From an uncultured Clostridia bacterium (GTDB lineage: Bacteria > Bacillota > Clostridia > Peptostreptococcales > Anaerovoracaceae): DNA of 12,980 nt. Every line of letters starts with the position of its first letter. The stretch's first letter is position 1. Position numbers and translations under genes: made by a program. The DNA lies in assembly GCA_937928455.1 (NCBI GenBank), contig CALFUG010000208.1, positions 1-12,980 on the forward strand, given 5' to 3'. Under the pieces are notes generated by a model. The model did not search any database. It was not told the origin of the DNA and worked only from the letters and a program-made list of their open reading frames with translations. Below are positions 1-6,884 of the stretch, piece after piece.

Positions 1-1158
1 CTTTTCAGCAGGTGCCGGTTGCGGGGCCTTCTTCCATTGACCAGAAGCCTCTTGGTCTATCCGCCCCCCATGTGCTATCTCTTTGTCTCCCAGCTTCATG
101 AGGGCGACCTCCAGCAGTACTCTGGGATGGGTGGAGTATCTGGCATCCAATGAAGCTTGGGCCAACTCCAGTACCCCTCTGCGAATATCCTCCAAGGTCA
201 TACTCTTACTTTGCTCTCTCAGCCGTTGGCCATTCTCTGTAGAAAGATTCAGTAGGTCTTCCGGCTTTTCTAGATACTTGGCCAACAACAAACCACGATA
301 ATAGGTAATCAAGTCTTTAATGACTTGTCGAATATCTCTTCCCTCTTGCACCAAATTTTCCGTCTGCAATAAGACCTGGGAAAGATCTCCCTGGTGCAAG
401 TATTCCACCAGCTGCCATAAAGTTTCCGTACTGGCAGCCCCTAACAGATCCAACACCTGCTCCCGAGTGAGGTACTTCGTGCCAGTAGCCAACAACTGGT
501 CCAGCAAGGACAAGCCGTCTCGCACCGAGCCGTCCGCGTTGGTTGCGATTAATGATATGGCTCCATCTTCCGCATCCACGCCCTGCTCCCGAAGAATTTC
601 TCCCAATCGTTCTTCCATCTGCTTTTGCGGTATGCGTCTGAAATCCAGACGCATACAACGGGACAGAATGGTAGCAGGAAGCTTCTGAGGTTCAGTGGTG
701 GCGAGAATAAACATGACGTTTTGAGGTGGCTCTTCCAATGTTTTCAACAAAGCATTAAAAGCTTCCGTAGAGAGCATATGCACTTCATCAATGATATATA
801 CTTTTTTCCGCCCCACAGCAGGTGGATATTTTACACTTTCCCGAAGCTCGCGGATATTGTCGATTCCCCGGTTGCTGGCTGCATCCATTTCAATCACGTC
901 CACAAAGGTACCCTGACGAATACTCTCACAGTTGGAACAATGGCCACAAGGACGTTCCTCCTCCGAAAGGCAATTCACGCCTTTCGCCAACAACCTGGCT
1001 GTAGAGGTCTTTCCGGTGCCTCTTGTTCCACAAAACAAATAAGCATGGCTCACCCCATCGTTGCCAAGCTGATTTTGTAAAATCCGTACGATATGTTCCT
1101 GTCCCAACAAATGGGAAAAAACTTCCGGTCGTAAGGTCCGATAGAGTGCCTGATACAT
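1..1158 (-). CDS. dnaX: DNA polymerase III subunits gamma/tau, C-terminal part beyond the window
   Basis: This is the clamp-loader ATPase of the replicative polymerase, which loads the sliding clamp and tethers the core enzymes. The first 386 residues are visible and the frame is open to the left edge. Seen: a P-loop GTRGTGKT at residues 44-51; a zinc-binding set C63, C71, C74 and C77; a Walker B DEVH at 124-127; and a sensor-1 region ATTEPQKLPATILSRC at 153-168. The last visible residues are rich in Pro, Ala and Lys, as expected for the linker after domain III. The start ATG at 1158 has AGGAGG four bases upstream, and the protein opens MYQALYRTLRP as family members do. It lies 42 bp downstream of the SRP RNA, the same order as scr-dnaX in Bacillus subtilis, where ebfC and recR follow. 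Any programmed frameshift that makes gamma would lie outside the window. Confidence 0.97.
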   Translation of the reverse strand, partial: MYQALYRTLRPEVFSHLLGQEHIVRILQNQLGNDGVSHAYLFCGTRGTGKTSTARLLAKGVNCLSEEERPCGHCSNCESIRQGTFVDVIEMDAASNRGIDNIRELRESVKYPPAVGRKKVYIIDEVHMLSTEAFNALLKTLEEPPQNVMFILATTEPQKLPATILSRCMRLDFRRIPQKQMEERLGEILREQGVDAEDGAISLIATNADGSVRDGLSLLDQLLATGTKYLTREQVLDLLGAASTETLWQLVEYLHQGDLSQVLLQTENLVQEGRDIRQVIKDLITYYRGLLLAKYLEKPEDLLNLSTENGQRLREQSKSMTLEDIRRGVLELAQASLDARYSTHPRVLLEVALMKLGDKEIAHGGRIDQEASGQWKKAPQPAPAEK

Positions 1159-1200
1159 GATGCCTCCTGGTGTGAATGAAGAATCATTGGTCATGAAAAT

Positions 1201-1350
1201 GCCCTTGGATAGCACCACCAGGCATTGGAGAAGGCGTGACTGCGGCACATAAGAGCTTCCGCTTATTGCTGCTTCCTTCCGGACCTGACAAGGTTCACAG
1301 AGTCCTATTGCGCAGGACCCAAACCTAGCCGGGCGGCGCCATCCAAGGGC
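1201..1350 (-). ncRNA. ffs: Signal recognition particle RNA, about 150 nt, without an evident Alu domain
   Basis: This is the RNA scaffold of the signal recognition particle. It binds Ffh and works with FtsY in co-translational membrane targeting. Read on the minus strand, positions 1289-1268 hold the family's signature: GTCAGGTCC, the GGAA tetraloop (1280-1277), then GGAAGCAGC. The preceding GGGTCCTGCGCAAT and the following TGTGCCGCAG also match the Bacillus scRNA core as I remember it. The ends pair in an uninterrupted 19-bp helix (1350-1332 with 1201-1219), with three G-U pairs and no mismatch. This sets the approximate ends. The length is intermediate between the roughly 100-nt small type and the roughly 270-nt Bacillus large type. 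I see no room for the 5' Alu domain. Exact ends after processing are inferred. Confidence 0.95.
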
Positions 1351-1365
1351 AATTCATCTCATTCC

Positions 1366-1394
1366 ATTATAGTCACGGGAGGGTTCCTAGTCAA
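1366..1394 (-). promoter_or_regulatory. Sigma-A promoter of the SRP RNA (and probably dnaX)
   Basis: On the minus strand TTGACT (1394-1389) is separated by 17 bp from TATAAT (1371-1366), a near-consensus housekeeping promoter. The predicted start is near 1359, about nine bases before the SRP RNA closing helix. The -35 box lies in the last codons and stop of leuB (CTTGACTAG, encoding Leu-Asp-stop). No separate dnaX promoter is visible between 1200 and 1159, so this promoter probably serves both. Confidence 0.85.
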
Positions 1395-2460
1395 GGGCAG
1401 CTGCCACCCGGTCGCCGGCTTCCTTGGTTCCGATTTCCTTCATACCGGGACTCATGATGTCCGGGGTGCGATAGCCTCCCGACAACACCTTCTTCACCGC
1501 ATTTTCAATCATCTCCCCTTCGGAAAGCAATCCCAAGGTGTAACGAAGCATCATAGCCGCAGATAAAATGGTGGCAAAGGGATTGGCCAAATCCTTTCCG
1601 GCAATATCCGGCGCGGAACCATGTACCGGCTCGTACATACCAAAGTTTCCTTCTCCCAAACTGGCGGAGGGTAACATGCCGATGGATCCGGTAATCTGGC
1701 TGGCCTCATCGGATAGGATGTCACCAAAAATATTTCCCGTCAAAATCACATCGAATTGCTTGGGGTCCCGAATGATTTGCATGGCGGCATTATCCACATA
1801 CAAATGTTCCAGTGTCACGTCCGGATGCTCCGAAGCCACTTCTTCCACCACCCGTCTCCATAAGCGGGAGCTTTCCAATACGTTGGCCTTATCCACGCTG
1901 GTTACCTTGCCTCTTCGTTTTTTCGCCATATCGAAGGCCACTTTGGCAATTCGCCGGACCTCATCCTCCGCATACTGCTCCACATCATAGGCCGCAAGAC
2001 CCATGGGGGTCTCTCGAAACCCCTTTTCCCCGAAGTAGATGCCCCCTGTCAACTCCCGAACCACTAGAAGATCTAATCCACCTTCCACAATTTCCTTTTT
2101 GAGAGGACAAGCATCGGCCAAATCGTCAAACAACAATGCAGGACGTAAATTGGCAAACAGACCCAGCTCTTTCCGAAGGCCCAACAAAGCTCGCTCCGGC
2201 CGTTGGTCTCCCGGTAATGTGTCCCACTTCCATCCGCCTACGGCACCCAGAAGCACCGCGTCACTTTCTTTGCACACCTTAACGGTGTCCTCCGGTAAAC
2301 ATTCCCCGGTAGCATCTATGGCACATCCTCCTGCCAGCACTTCGGTGAACTGAAAGGTGTGCTCCGTCTTTTCTTCCATCTTTTGTAGAACCTTAATGGT
2401 CTCGCGGATTACTTCCGGACCAATACCATCGCCGGGGATGACTGCAATCTTATAATTCAT
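1387..2460 (-). CDS. leuB: 3-isopropylmalate dehydrogenase
   Basis: It oxidatively decarboxylates 3-isopropylmalate to 2-ketoisocaproate with NAD, the third leucine-specific step, in the cytoplasm. The protein is 357 residues, normal for the family. Seen: the N-terminal VIPGDGIGPEV; RELTGGIYFG at 135-144 with the catalytic Tyr142; Lys191 in SVDKANVLE; metal-binding aspartates D223 (VDNAAM), D247 and D251; and the nucleotide-binding stretch around GSAPDIAGKDLANP (281-294). The frame is open upstream to 2523, but the start at 2460 is preferred: it has AGGAG six bases upstream and begins MNYKIAVIPG like its relatives. It overlaps the end of leuD by 11 bp, which suggests translational coupling. 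It is the last gene of the leu operon. No terminator follows it, and the SRP RNA promoter starts inside its stop region. Confidence 0.97.
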   Translation of the reverse strand: MNYKIAVIPGDGIGPEVIRETIKVLQKMEEKTEHTFQFTEVLAGGCAIDATGECLPEDTVKVCKESDAVLLGAVGGWKWDTLPGDQRPERALLGLRKELGLFANLRPALLFDDLADACPLKKEIVEGGLDLLVVRELTGGIYFGEKGFRETPMGLAAYDVEQYAEDEVRRIAKVAFDMAKKRRGKVTSVDKANVLESSRLWRRVVEEVASEHPDVTLEHLYVDNAAMQIIRDPKQFDVILTGNIFGDILSDEASQITGSIGMLPSASLGEGNFGMYEPVHGSAPDIAGKDLANPFATILSAAMMLRYTLGLLSEGEMIENAVKKVLSGGYRTPDIMSPGMKEIGTKEAGDRVAAALD

Positions 2461-2965
2461 TCTGTTCTCCTGATTCTTTTGGTTTCTCTTTTTGAATGGA
2501 AGCCAAAAGGCCTCCACTGGCAATGATATTCTGAATAAACGCCGGAAAAGGCGTGGCTTGATAAGAGGTTCCTTTGGTCAGATTTTGAATCTCACCCGTA
2601 TCAAAGTTTACGCTGACTTCATCCCCGGCATCGATGCCATTCACCGCTTCTTCCGATTCCAATATGGGAAGGCCAATGTTAATGGCATTTCGATAAAATA
2701 TTCGGGCAAAGGTCTTGGCAATCACCACCGAAATCCCGGATTCTTTGATGGCAATGGGTGCATGCTCTCTGGAAGAACCGCAACCGAAGTTGAATCCCCC
2801 CACCATGATATCCCCTTCCTTTACCTTTTTCGTAAATTCCGCGTCAATATCTTCCATGCAGTGTGCGGCCAGTTCTTTGTGATTTGCTGTATTTAAATGA
2901 CGAGCCGGGATAATGACATCCGTATCCACATTATCTCCATATCGATGAACCGTTCCTGTAACCAT
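2450..2965 (-). CDS. leuD: 3-isopropylmalate dehydratase small subunit
   Basis: It is the swivelling small subunit that joins LeuC to isomerise 2-isopropylmalate to 3-isopropylmalate through isopropylmaleate. The protein is 171 residues, matching the short clostridial/archaeal type rather than the roughly 200-residue enterobacterial type. Seen: DNVDTDVIIPARHL at 11-24 and the substrate-binding loop GCGSSREHAP at 61-70, then the conserved KTFARIFYRNAINIGLP. The start ATG at 2965 follows AGGGAGGAAATC, a good ribosome site. It begins 12 bp after the leuC stop, and its 3' end overlaps the leuB start, so the four leu genes form one transcript. The C-terminal tail past residue 155 is Lys/Glu-rich and not conserved as far as I know. 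Confidence 0.96.
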   Translation of the reverse strand: MVTGTVHRYGDNVDTDVIIPARHLNTANHKELAAHCMEDIDAEFTKKVKEGDIMVGGFNFGCGSSREHAPIAIKESGISVVIAKTFARIFYRNAINIGLPILESEEAVNGIDAGDEVSVNFDTGEIQNLTKGTSYQATPFPAFIQNIIASGGLLASIQKEKPKESGEQNEL

Positions 2966-2977
2966 GATTTCCTCCCT

Positions 2978-4228
2978 CTAATCCAATGCGATTTTTCCGG
3001 CAACAGCAGAAGAGGCTGCGATAGCCGGTCCTGCCAAGTACACTTCCGACTTCACATGACCCATACGGCCCACAAAGTTTCGGTTGGTGGTTGCCACGCA
3101 TCGTTCTCCCTCTGCTAAAATTCCCATATGGCCCCCCAAACAAGGACCACAAGTGGGGGTACTCACTACACAGCCTGCATCAATAAAGATTTCCAAATAT
3201 CCCAGTTTGATGCAATCTTTATATACCTGTTGGGTGGCCGGTATAACAATGGCCCGCACATTGGGATGTACTTTCTTCCCCTTAAATATATCCGCCGCTA
3301 CCGCCATGTCCGAAAGCCTGCCGTTGGTACAAGAACCAATCACCACCTGATGAATTTCAACATCCCCCACTTGGTCAATAGTCCGGGTGTTTTCCGGTAA
3401 ATGGGGAAATGCTACCGTGGGGCGTATCTGCGATAAATCAATGTTGATGGTTTTCTCATATACCGCATCCTCATCGGCGCTGATTTTTTCATAAGATCTT
3501 TGGACACGACCCGCCAAATATTCTTCCGTCACTTCATCCACCGGAAATATTCCATTCTTGGCACCGGCTTCAATGGCCATATTGGAAATGCAAAGGCGAT
3601 CATCGATGGATAGGTTTTTCACACCAGGCCCCTGAAATTCCATGGACCGATACAGTGCACCATCCACTCCAATGGTGCCAATGATGTGAAGAATCACGTC
3701 CTTTCCGCCAACCTTGGGGGCCAGTTCTCCCGTCAAATAAAAGCGGATGGCCTCCGGCACTTTAAACCAGGCTTTCCCCGTAGCCATTCCTGCCGCCATG
3801 TCCGTGCTCCCCACTCCCGTGGAAAAGGCACCCAAAGCCCCATAGGTACAGGTGTGAGAATCTGCACCGATAATTACTTCTCCCGGAGCTACCAGTCCTT
3901 TCTCCGGAAGCAGGGCATGCTCGATTCCCATTGCGCCCACATCGTAGAAATTTTCAATTTCCATGCGGTGGGCAAAGGTGCGACATTGCTGACATTGGGT
4001 AGCCGCTTTGATATCCTTGTTGGGGGTAAAATGATCCATTACCAGAGAAATTTTGCTCTTATCAAAAACCTGGGTGAACCCTTTCTCTTCAAATTCATTG
4101 ATGGCCACCGGAGATGTGATGTCGTTCCCCAACACCATGTCCAGCGTGGCTTGAATCAGCTGCCCCGGTTTTACCTCCGGCAACCCGGCATGAGCCGCTA
4201 ATATTTTTTGGGTCATTGTCATAGCCAT
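2978..4228 (-). CDS. leuC: 3-isopropylmalate dehydratase large subunit
   Basis: It is the aconitase-family catalytic subunit carrying a [4Fe-4S] cluster, partner of LeuD. The protein is 416 residues, the length of the short bacterial/archaeal HacA-like class. The three cluster cysteines are visible: C300 in IGSCTNGR, and C360 and C363 in TPTCGPCLGG. GADSHTCTYG (121-130) and the C-terminal GRMGHVKSEVYLAGP are also typical. The frame stays open upstream to 4354, inside leuA, but the start at 4228 is chosen. It has AGGAGG ten bases upstream, and this site shares its first bases with the leuA stop codon (AAATAGGAGG). ATGs at 4222 and 4216 are alternatives that cost only two or four residues. The cluster suggests oxygen sensitivity, fitting an anaerobe. 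Confidence 0.96.
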   Translation of the reverse strand: MAMTMTQKILAAHAGLPEVKPGQLIQATLDMVLGNDITSPVAINEFEEKGFTQVFDKSKISLVMDHFTPNKDIKAATQCQQCRTFAHRMEIENFYDVGAMGIEHALLPEKGLVAPGEVIIGADSHTCTYGALGAFSTGVGSTDMAAGMATGKAWFKVPEAIRFYLTGELAPKVGGKDVILHIIGTIGVDGALYRSMEFQGPGVKNLSIDDRLCISNMAIEAGAKNGIFPVDEVTEEYLAGRVQRSYEKISADEDAVYEKTINIDLSQIRPTVAFPHLPENTRTIDQVGDVEIHQVVIGSCTNGRLSDMAVAADIFKGKKVHPNVRAIVIPATQQVYKDCIKLGYLEIFIDAGCVVSTPTCGPCLGGHMGILAEGERCVATTNRNFVGRMGHVKSEVYLAGPAIAASSAVAGKIALD

Positions 4229-4242
4229 AAATTTCGTTCCTC

Positions 4243-5946
4243 CTATTTTGATATGAAGTGGCTGATTTTGTTTTGACGATTCAAGGCCGTTACCAATGCA
4301 TTGATAGAGGCCATGACGATGTCGTGGTGAACCCCCACTCCCCAGTAAATCCAACCATTGGCATCAGCAATGGCCACGTAGGCCGCCGCTCGGGAATCGG
4401 AATCCTCTTCCATGGCATGCTCCGAATAGGTGACAAAACTGTAATTAAAGGTGTAGGGACTTTTCTTTAAAGCATTGCTTACCGCATCCAATCGCCCGTT
4501 TCCGGAAGCAGAAAGATGAAAATCCTCCCCGGCAATCCGAACATCGATGTCCACGCTCATGCTTTGATCTCCCTCAAACTCCTTGTTCTTTCGGAAGGTG
4601 GCCTCCTGAATGTCGATGGGGTCAAAAAAGTTCACATACTCTTCCTGGAAGGTTTTCCCCACCTCCTCCGGAGCCAATTCTCGATGGCCCTTATCGGAGA
4701 TATCCTTCACTAAGTATCCCACTTCCGCCCGCATCTTTTCCGGCACTACATACCCGAAATTGTGCTGCAAAATATAGGCCACTCCCCCTTTGCCACTTTG
4801 GCTATTGATTCGAATCACGTCCGCTTCGTATTCTCTTCCCACATCGTGAGGATCGATGGGTAGGTAGGGAACCATCCACTGCTTCATATCCTTATCGCTG
4901 CGCCACTTCATTCCTTTGGCGATGGCATCCTGGTGAGAACCGGAGAAGGCGGCAAACACCAGCTTTCCTCCATAGGGTTGTCTGGGGTGTACTGGAATAC
5001 CGGTATATTTTTCGTAGGTTTCCACCACCTGGGGCATATCGGAAAAGTTCAACCCCGGATCTACACCATGGGAAAACAAGTTCATGGCCAAGGTGACAAT
5101 GTCCACATTCCCCGTTCTCTCCCCATTCCCAAATAGGGTCCCCTCGATTCGGTCCGCACCTGCCAGAATTCCCAATTCCGAATCGGCAACAGCCGTCCCC
5201 CGGTCATTATGGGGGTGAAGAGAAACAATCAGGTTTTCCCGATCTCTCAGGTTGGCGCACATATATTCAATTTGTCCGGCGTATACATGGGGCATGGACA
5301 TGGCCACCGTAGCCGGTAGGTTAATAATCACCTTTCGATCCGCCGTAGGCTGCCATACGCCGATGACTTCATTGCAAATTTCCAACGCGAATTCCATCTC
5401 GGTGCCGGTAAAGCTTTCCGGAGAGTACTGAAATTGGAATTCGGTTTCCGGCATGGTTTGGGCATAATGGTTAAAAAGTTGGGCCCCGTGAACGGCGATA
5501 TCAATGATTTCCTTTTTCTCCATTCGGAACACCTGCTGCCTTTGCGCATAGGAAGTAGAGTTATACAGGTGGACGATGGCTTTTTTGGCACCCTTCAGTG
5601 CCCGGAATGTTTCCTCAATGATATGATCCCTGGATTGGGTCAGTACTTGGATGGTCACGTCCTCCGGGATTCGGTTTTCCTCTATGAGCGTCCTCAAAAA
5701 TTCATATTCTGTTTCTGAAGCCGCCGGAAAACCTACCTCAATTTCCTTGAAGCCAACTTCCACCAAGAACTGAAAATACTCCAGTTTCTCCGTCAAGCTC
5801 ATGGGCACTATCAATGCCTGATTTCCATCTCGCAAGTCTACACTACACCAGATGGGTGCCTGGTCGATATGATCTTTCTTCACCCATGTCATTTCGCAAA
5901 CCGGAGGCATAAAATAGCCCACCTTGTACTTTTCGTAATTTTTCAT
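4243..5946 (-). CDS. leuA: 2-isopropylmalate synthase, yeast-like (type 2) class
   Basis: It condenses 2-ketoisovalerate with acetyl-CoA to 2-isopropylmalate, the committed and normally leucine-inhibited step. The protein is 567 residues, longer than the roughly 510-residue classical bacterial enzyme. It matches the class found in yeast and actinobacteria, as shown by the opening KYKVGYFMPP and the layout. Seen: RDGNQ at 39-43 and HPHND at 244-248, the metal-binding motifs of the TIM barrel; GNGERTGNVD at 273-282; and a C-terminal regulatory domain from about 430 to 567, with GNGRLDAVSNAL (482-493). An upstream ATG at 6015 would place 23 extra residues in the T-box terminator. The chosen start at 5946 has AAGGAG six bases upstream. 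It heads the leu operon, behind a T-box terminator that ends 45 bases before the start. Confidence 0.96.
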   Translation of the reverse strand: MKNYEKYKVGYFMPPVCEMTWVKKDHIDQAPIWCSVDLRDGNQALIVPMSLTEKLEYFQFLVEVGFKEIEVGFPAASETEYEFLRTLIEENRIPEDVTIQVLTQSRDHIIEETFRALKGAKKAIVHLYNSTSYAQRQQVFRMEKKEIIDIAVHGAQLFNHYAQTMPETEFQFQYSPESFTGTEMEFALEICNEVIGVWQPTADRKVIINLPATVAMSMPHVYAGQIEYMCANLRDRENLIVSLHPHNDRGTAVADSELGILAGADRIEGTLFGNGERTGNVDIVTLAMNLFSHGVDPGLNFSDMPQVVETYEKYTGIPVHPRQPYGGKLVFAAFSGSHQDAIAKGMKWRSDKDMKQWMVPYLPIDPHDVGREYEADVIRINSQSGKGGVAYILQHNFGYVVPEKMRAEVGYLVKDISDKGHRELAPEEVGKTFQEEYVNFFDPIDIQEATFRKNKEFEGDQSMSVDIDVRIAGEDFHLSASGNGRLDAVSNALKKSPYTFNYSFVTYSEHAMEEDSDSRAAAYVAIADANGWIYWGVGVHHDIVMASINALVTALNRQNKISHFISK

Positions 5947-5991
5947 GTCCTTCTCCTTTTCCCTCTCCCAACGGGTTGATGCTGTGGTCAT

Positions 5992-6031
5992 AAAAAAAGC
6001 CCGTCTCTCACACAAATCAAGAGACGAAGGC
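5992..6031 (-). terminator. T-box-controlled intrinsic terminator of the leu leader
   Basis: On the minus strand CGTCTCT (6026-6020) pairs with AGAGACG (6008-6002). GCC (6031-6029) pairs with GGC (6001-5999) across a two-base bulge, and seven T residues follow (5998-5992). It lies just downstream of the T-box core, as expected for the alternative to the antiterminator. Confidence 0.9.
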
Positions 6032-6228
6032 CAATTAGCTTCCGCGGTACCACTCTTGTTAATATCGCCTTTGAGGATTCTCGTTCCTCTCCGGGAATAT
6101 TCTCTCGTCTGGTTCTGCTCAGGGGTGAGACGCTGCTACTTCCATATGGTGCTTTCAGCACGAGGCACCACTCTCTGGATGGTCGTTTCACAGTTTATTC
6201 CCGTCAACGCATCTTTATTCTGATGTAT
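5992..6228 (-). promoter_or_regulatory. T-box leader riboswitch for leucine, controlling leuACDB
   Basis: This 5' leader senses uncharged tRNA-Leu and chooses between an antiterminator and a terminator. Seen on the minus strand: the T-box core AGAGTGGTACCGCGG (6056-6042), whose TGGT would pair with the ACCA end of the tRNA; an 8-bp stem I base, CGGGAATA (6203-6196) with TATTCCCG (6099-6092); a distal stem with CCA/TGG and TGGTGC/GCACCA pairs; and a stem III GAGGA/TCCTC (6089-6085 with 6077-6073). The 3' side of stem I reads CTC followed by A (6129-6126), so the specifier codon is leucine CUC. The 5' end near 6228 is inferred from the promoter. The specifier matches the downstream pathway. Confidence 0.94.
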
Positions 6229-6234
6229 TTATTA

Positions 6235-6263
6235 AATATATCGGATTTTTTGTGGGTTGTCAA
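6235..6263 (-). promoter_or_regulatory. Sigma-A promoter of the leu operon
   Basis: On the minus strand a perfect -35 TTGACA (6263-6258) and a -10 TATATT (6240-6235) are separated by exactly 17 bp. The expected start is near 6228, which places the whole T-box stem I within the transcript. The -35 overlaps one arm of an inverted repeat shared with the divergent usp side. Confidence 0.88.
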
Positions 6264-6300
6264 TAAATATTTCTCATAATTTTAGCATATTTCACAACCC
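6254..6300. repeat. Interrupted inverted repeat in the leu/usp divergent promoter region
   Basis: On the plus strand GGGTTGTCAA (6254-6263) and TTCACAACCC (6291-6300) are inverted copies matching at 9 of 10 positions, separated by 27 AT-rich bases. The left arm covers the leu promoter -35 box, and the right arm ends 14 bp before the usp -35 box. It could be a pair of protein-binding sites or chance. No bound regulator can be named. Confidence 0.45.
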
Positions 6301-6314
6301 GTCCAGAAAAAATG

Positions 6315-6342
6315 TTGAGTTGCCCTTTGTTTGGGGTATAAT
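6315..6342 (+). promoter_or_regulatory. Probable sigma-A promoter of the usp gene pair
   Basis: TTGAGT (6315-6320) and a perfect TATAAT (6337-6342) are separated by 16 bp. This would give an untranslated leader of about 70 bases before the first usp gene. That leader contains a short hairpin, TCCGTTT/AAACGGA with a CC centre (6375-6390), of unknown role. Confidence 0.7.
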
Positions 6343-6418
6343 TGGCATAACACAAACATTCGCCGTCCCTGTGATCCGTTTCCAAACGGACATGGAACCA
6401 AAACAAAGGAGGTACATC

Positions 6419-6865
6419 ATGCTGAAAGTATTATTGCCGGTGGATGGATCCACATCCGCACAAAATGCCATCAACAAAGCCTTGGAATCCGGTGTGGTTA
6501 ACAATGCAGAGATGCATGTAATGACCGTCATTGCACCTCCCAACTTTTCGCCATCCAAAAACCCATATATTGCAGCAGATATGGTAAATTCTTTGGCAAA
6601 AGCCAATCGGGAAATGGCCGAGAAGGTGGTGGAGGAGGCAAAGGACCAGGTTTGCAGTCATAGCTTGGCTTGCGCCGCTCACATCATTCGAGAAGGAGAT
6701 GCCGCAGAAGAGATTTTGAAGTATGCAGAAGAGATGGATGCAGATTTAATCGTTATGGGAAATCGTGGATTGAGTACCTTTAATAAAATATTATTGGGCT
6801 CGGTATCACAAAAAGTGCTGAACAACTCTCATTGCTCTGTTCTGATTGTGAAGGAGAGGAAGTAA
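6419..6865 (+). CDS. Universal stress protein, UspA family (first of a tandem pair)
   Basis: It is a small cytoplasmic alpha/beta protein of the UspA family, whose members bind ATP or act as stress-response modulators. The specific role here is unknown. The protein is 148 residues, one Usp domain. Seen: the opening strand KVLLPVDGSTSAQ with the nucleotide-contacting Asp9, and the ATP-binding motif G-2x-G-9x-G-S at G114, G117, G127 and S128, followed by CSVLIVKE. The motif predicts an ATP-binding member. The frame is open upstream to 6257, but the start at 6419 is chosen because AAAGGAGG lies six bases upstream and relatives begin with this strand. It is followed 19 bp later by a close paralogue in the same orientation. 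No membrane segment or second domain is visible. Confidence 0.93.
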   Translation: MLKVLLPVDGSTSAQNAINKALESGVVNNAEMHVMTVIAPPNFSPSKNPYIAADMVNSLAKANREMAEKVVEEAKDQVCSHSLACAAHIIREGDAAEEILKYAEEMDADLIVMGNRGLSTFNKILLGSVSQKVLNNSHCSVLIVKERK

Positions 6866-6884
6866 ACAGCGAGGAGGTTATCGT

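Noticed and set aside
1159..1200. A separate dnaX promoter
   Set aside because: No -10/-35 pair at proper spacing is visible in these 42 bases beyond the ribosome site.
1568..1990. Open frames of 65-200 codons antisense to the leu, lig, pcr and dnaX genes
   Set aside because: They are shadows of strongly recognisable genes, lack ribosome sites and family motifs, and follow from codon bias of the sense strand.
1387..2523. Longer LeuB start at 2523
   Set aside because: The extra 21 residues lie inside leuD and resemble no LeuB N-terminus. The start at 2460 has AGGAG and begins MNYKIAVIPG.
2978..4354. Longer LeuC start at 4354
   Set aside because: The extension lies within the leuA coding end, and the ribosome site is just upstream of 4228.
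4243..6015. Longer LeuA start at 6015
   Set aside because: It would place 23 extra codons in the T-box terminator hairpin and lacks a good ribosome site. The ATG at 5946 has AAGGAG six bases upstream and the expected N-terminus.
6257..6418. Upstream extension of the first usp gene
   Set aside because: It would cover the promoter and leader. The Usp fold starts at KVLLPVDGS, and AAAGGAGG precedes 6419.
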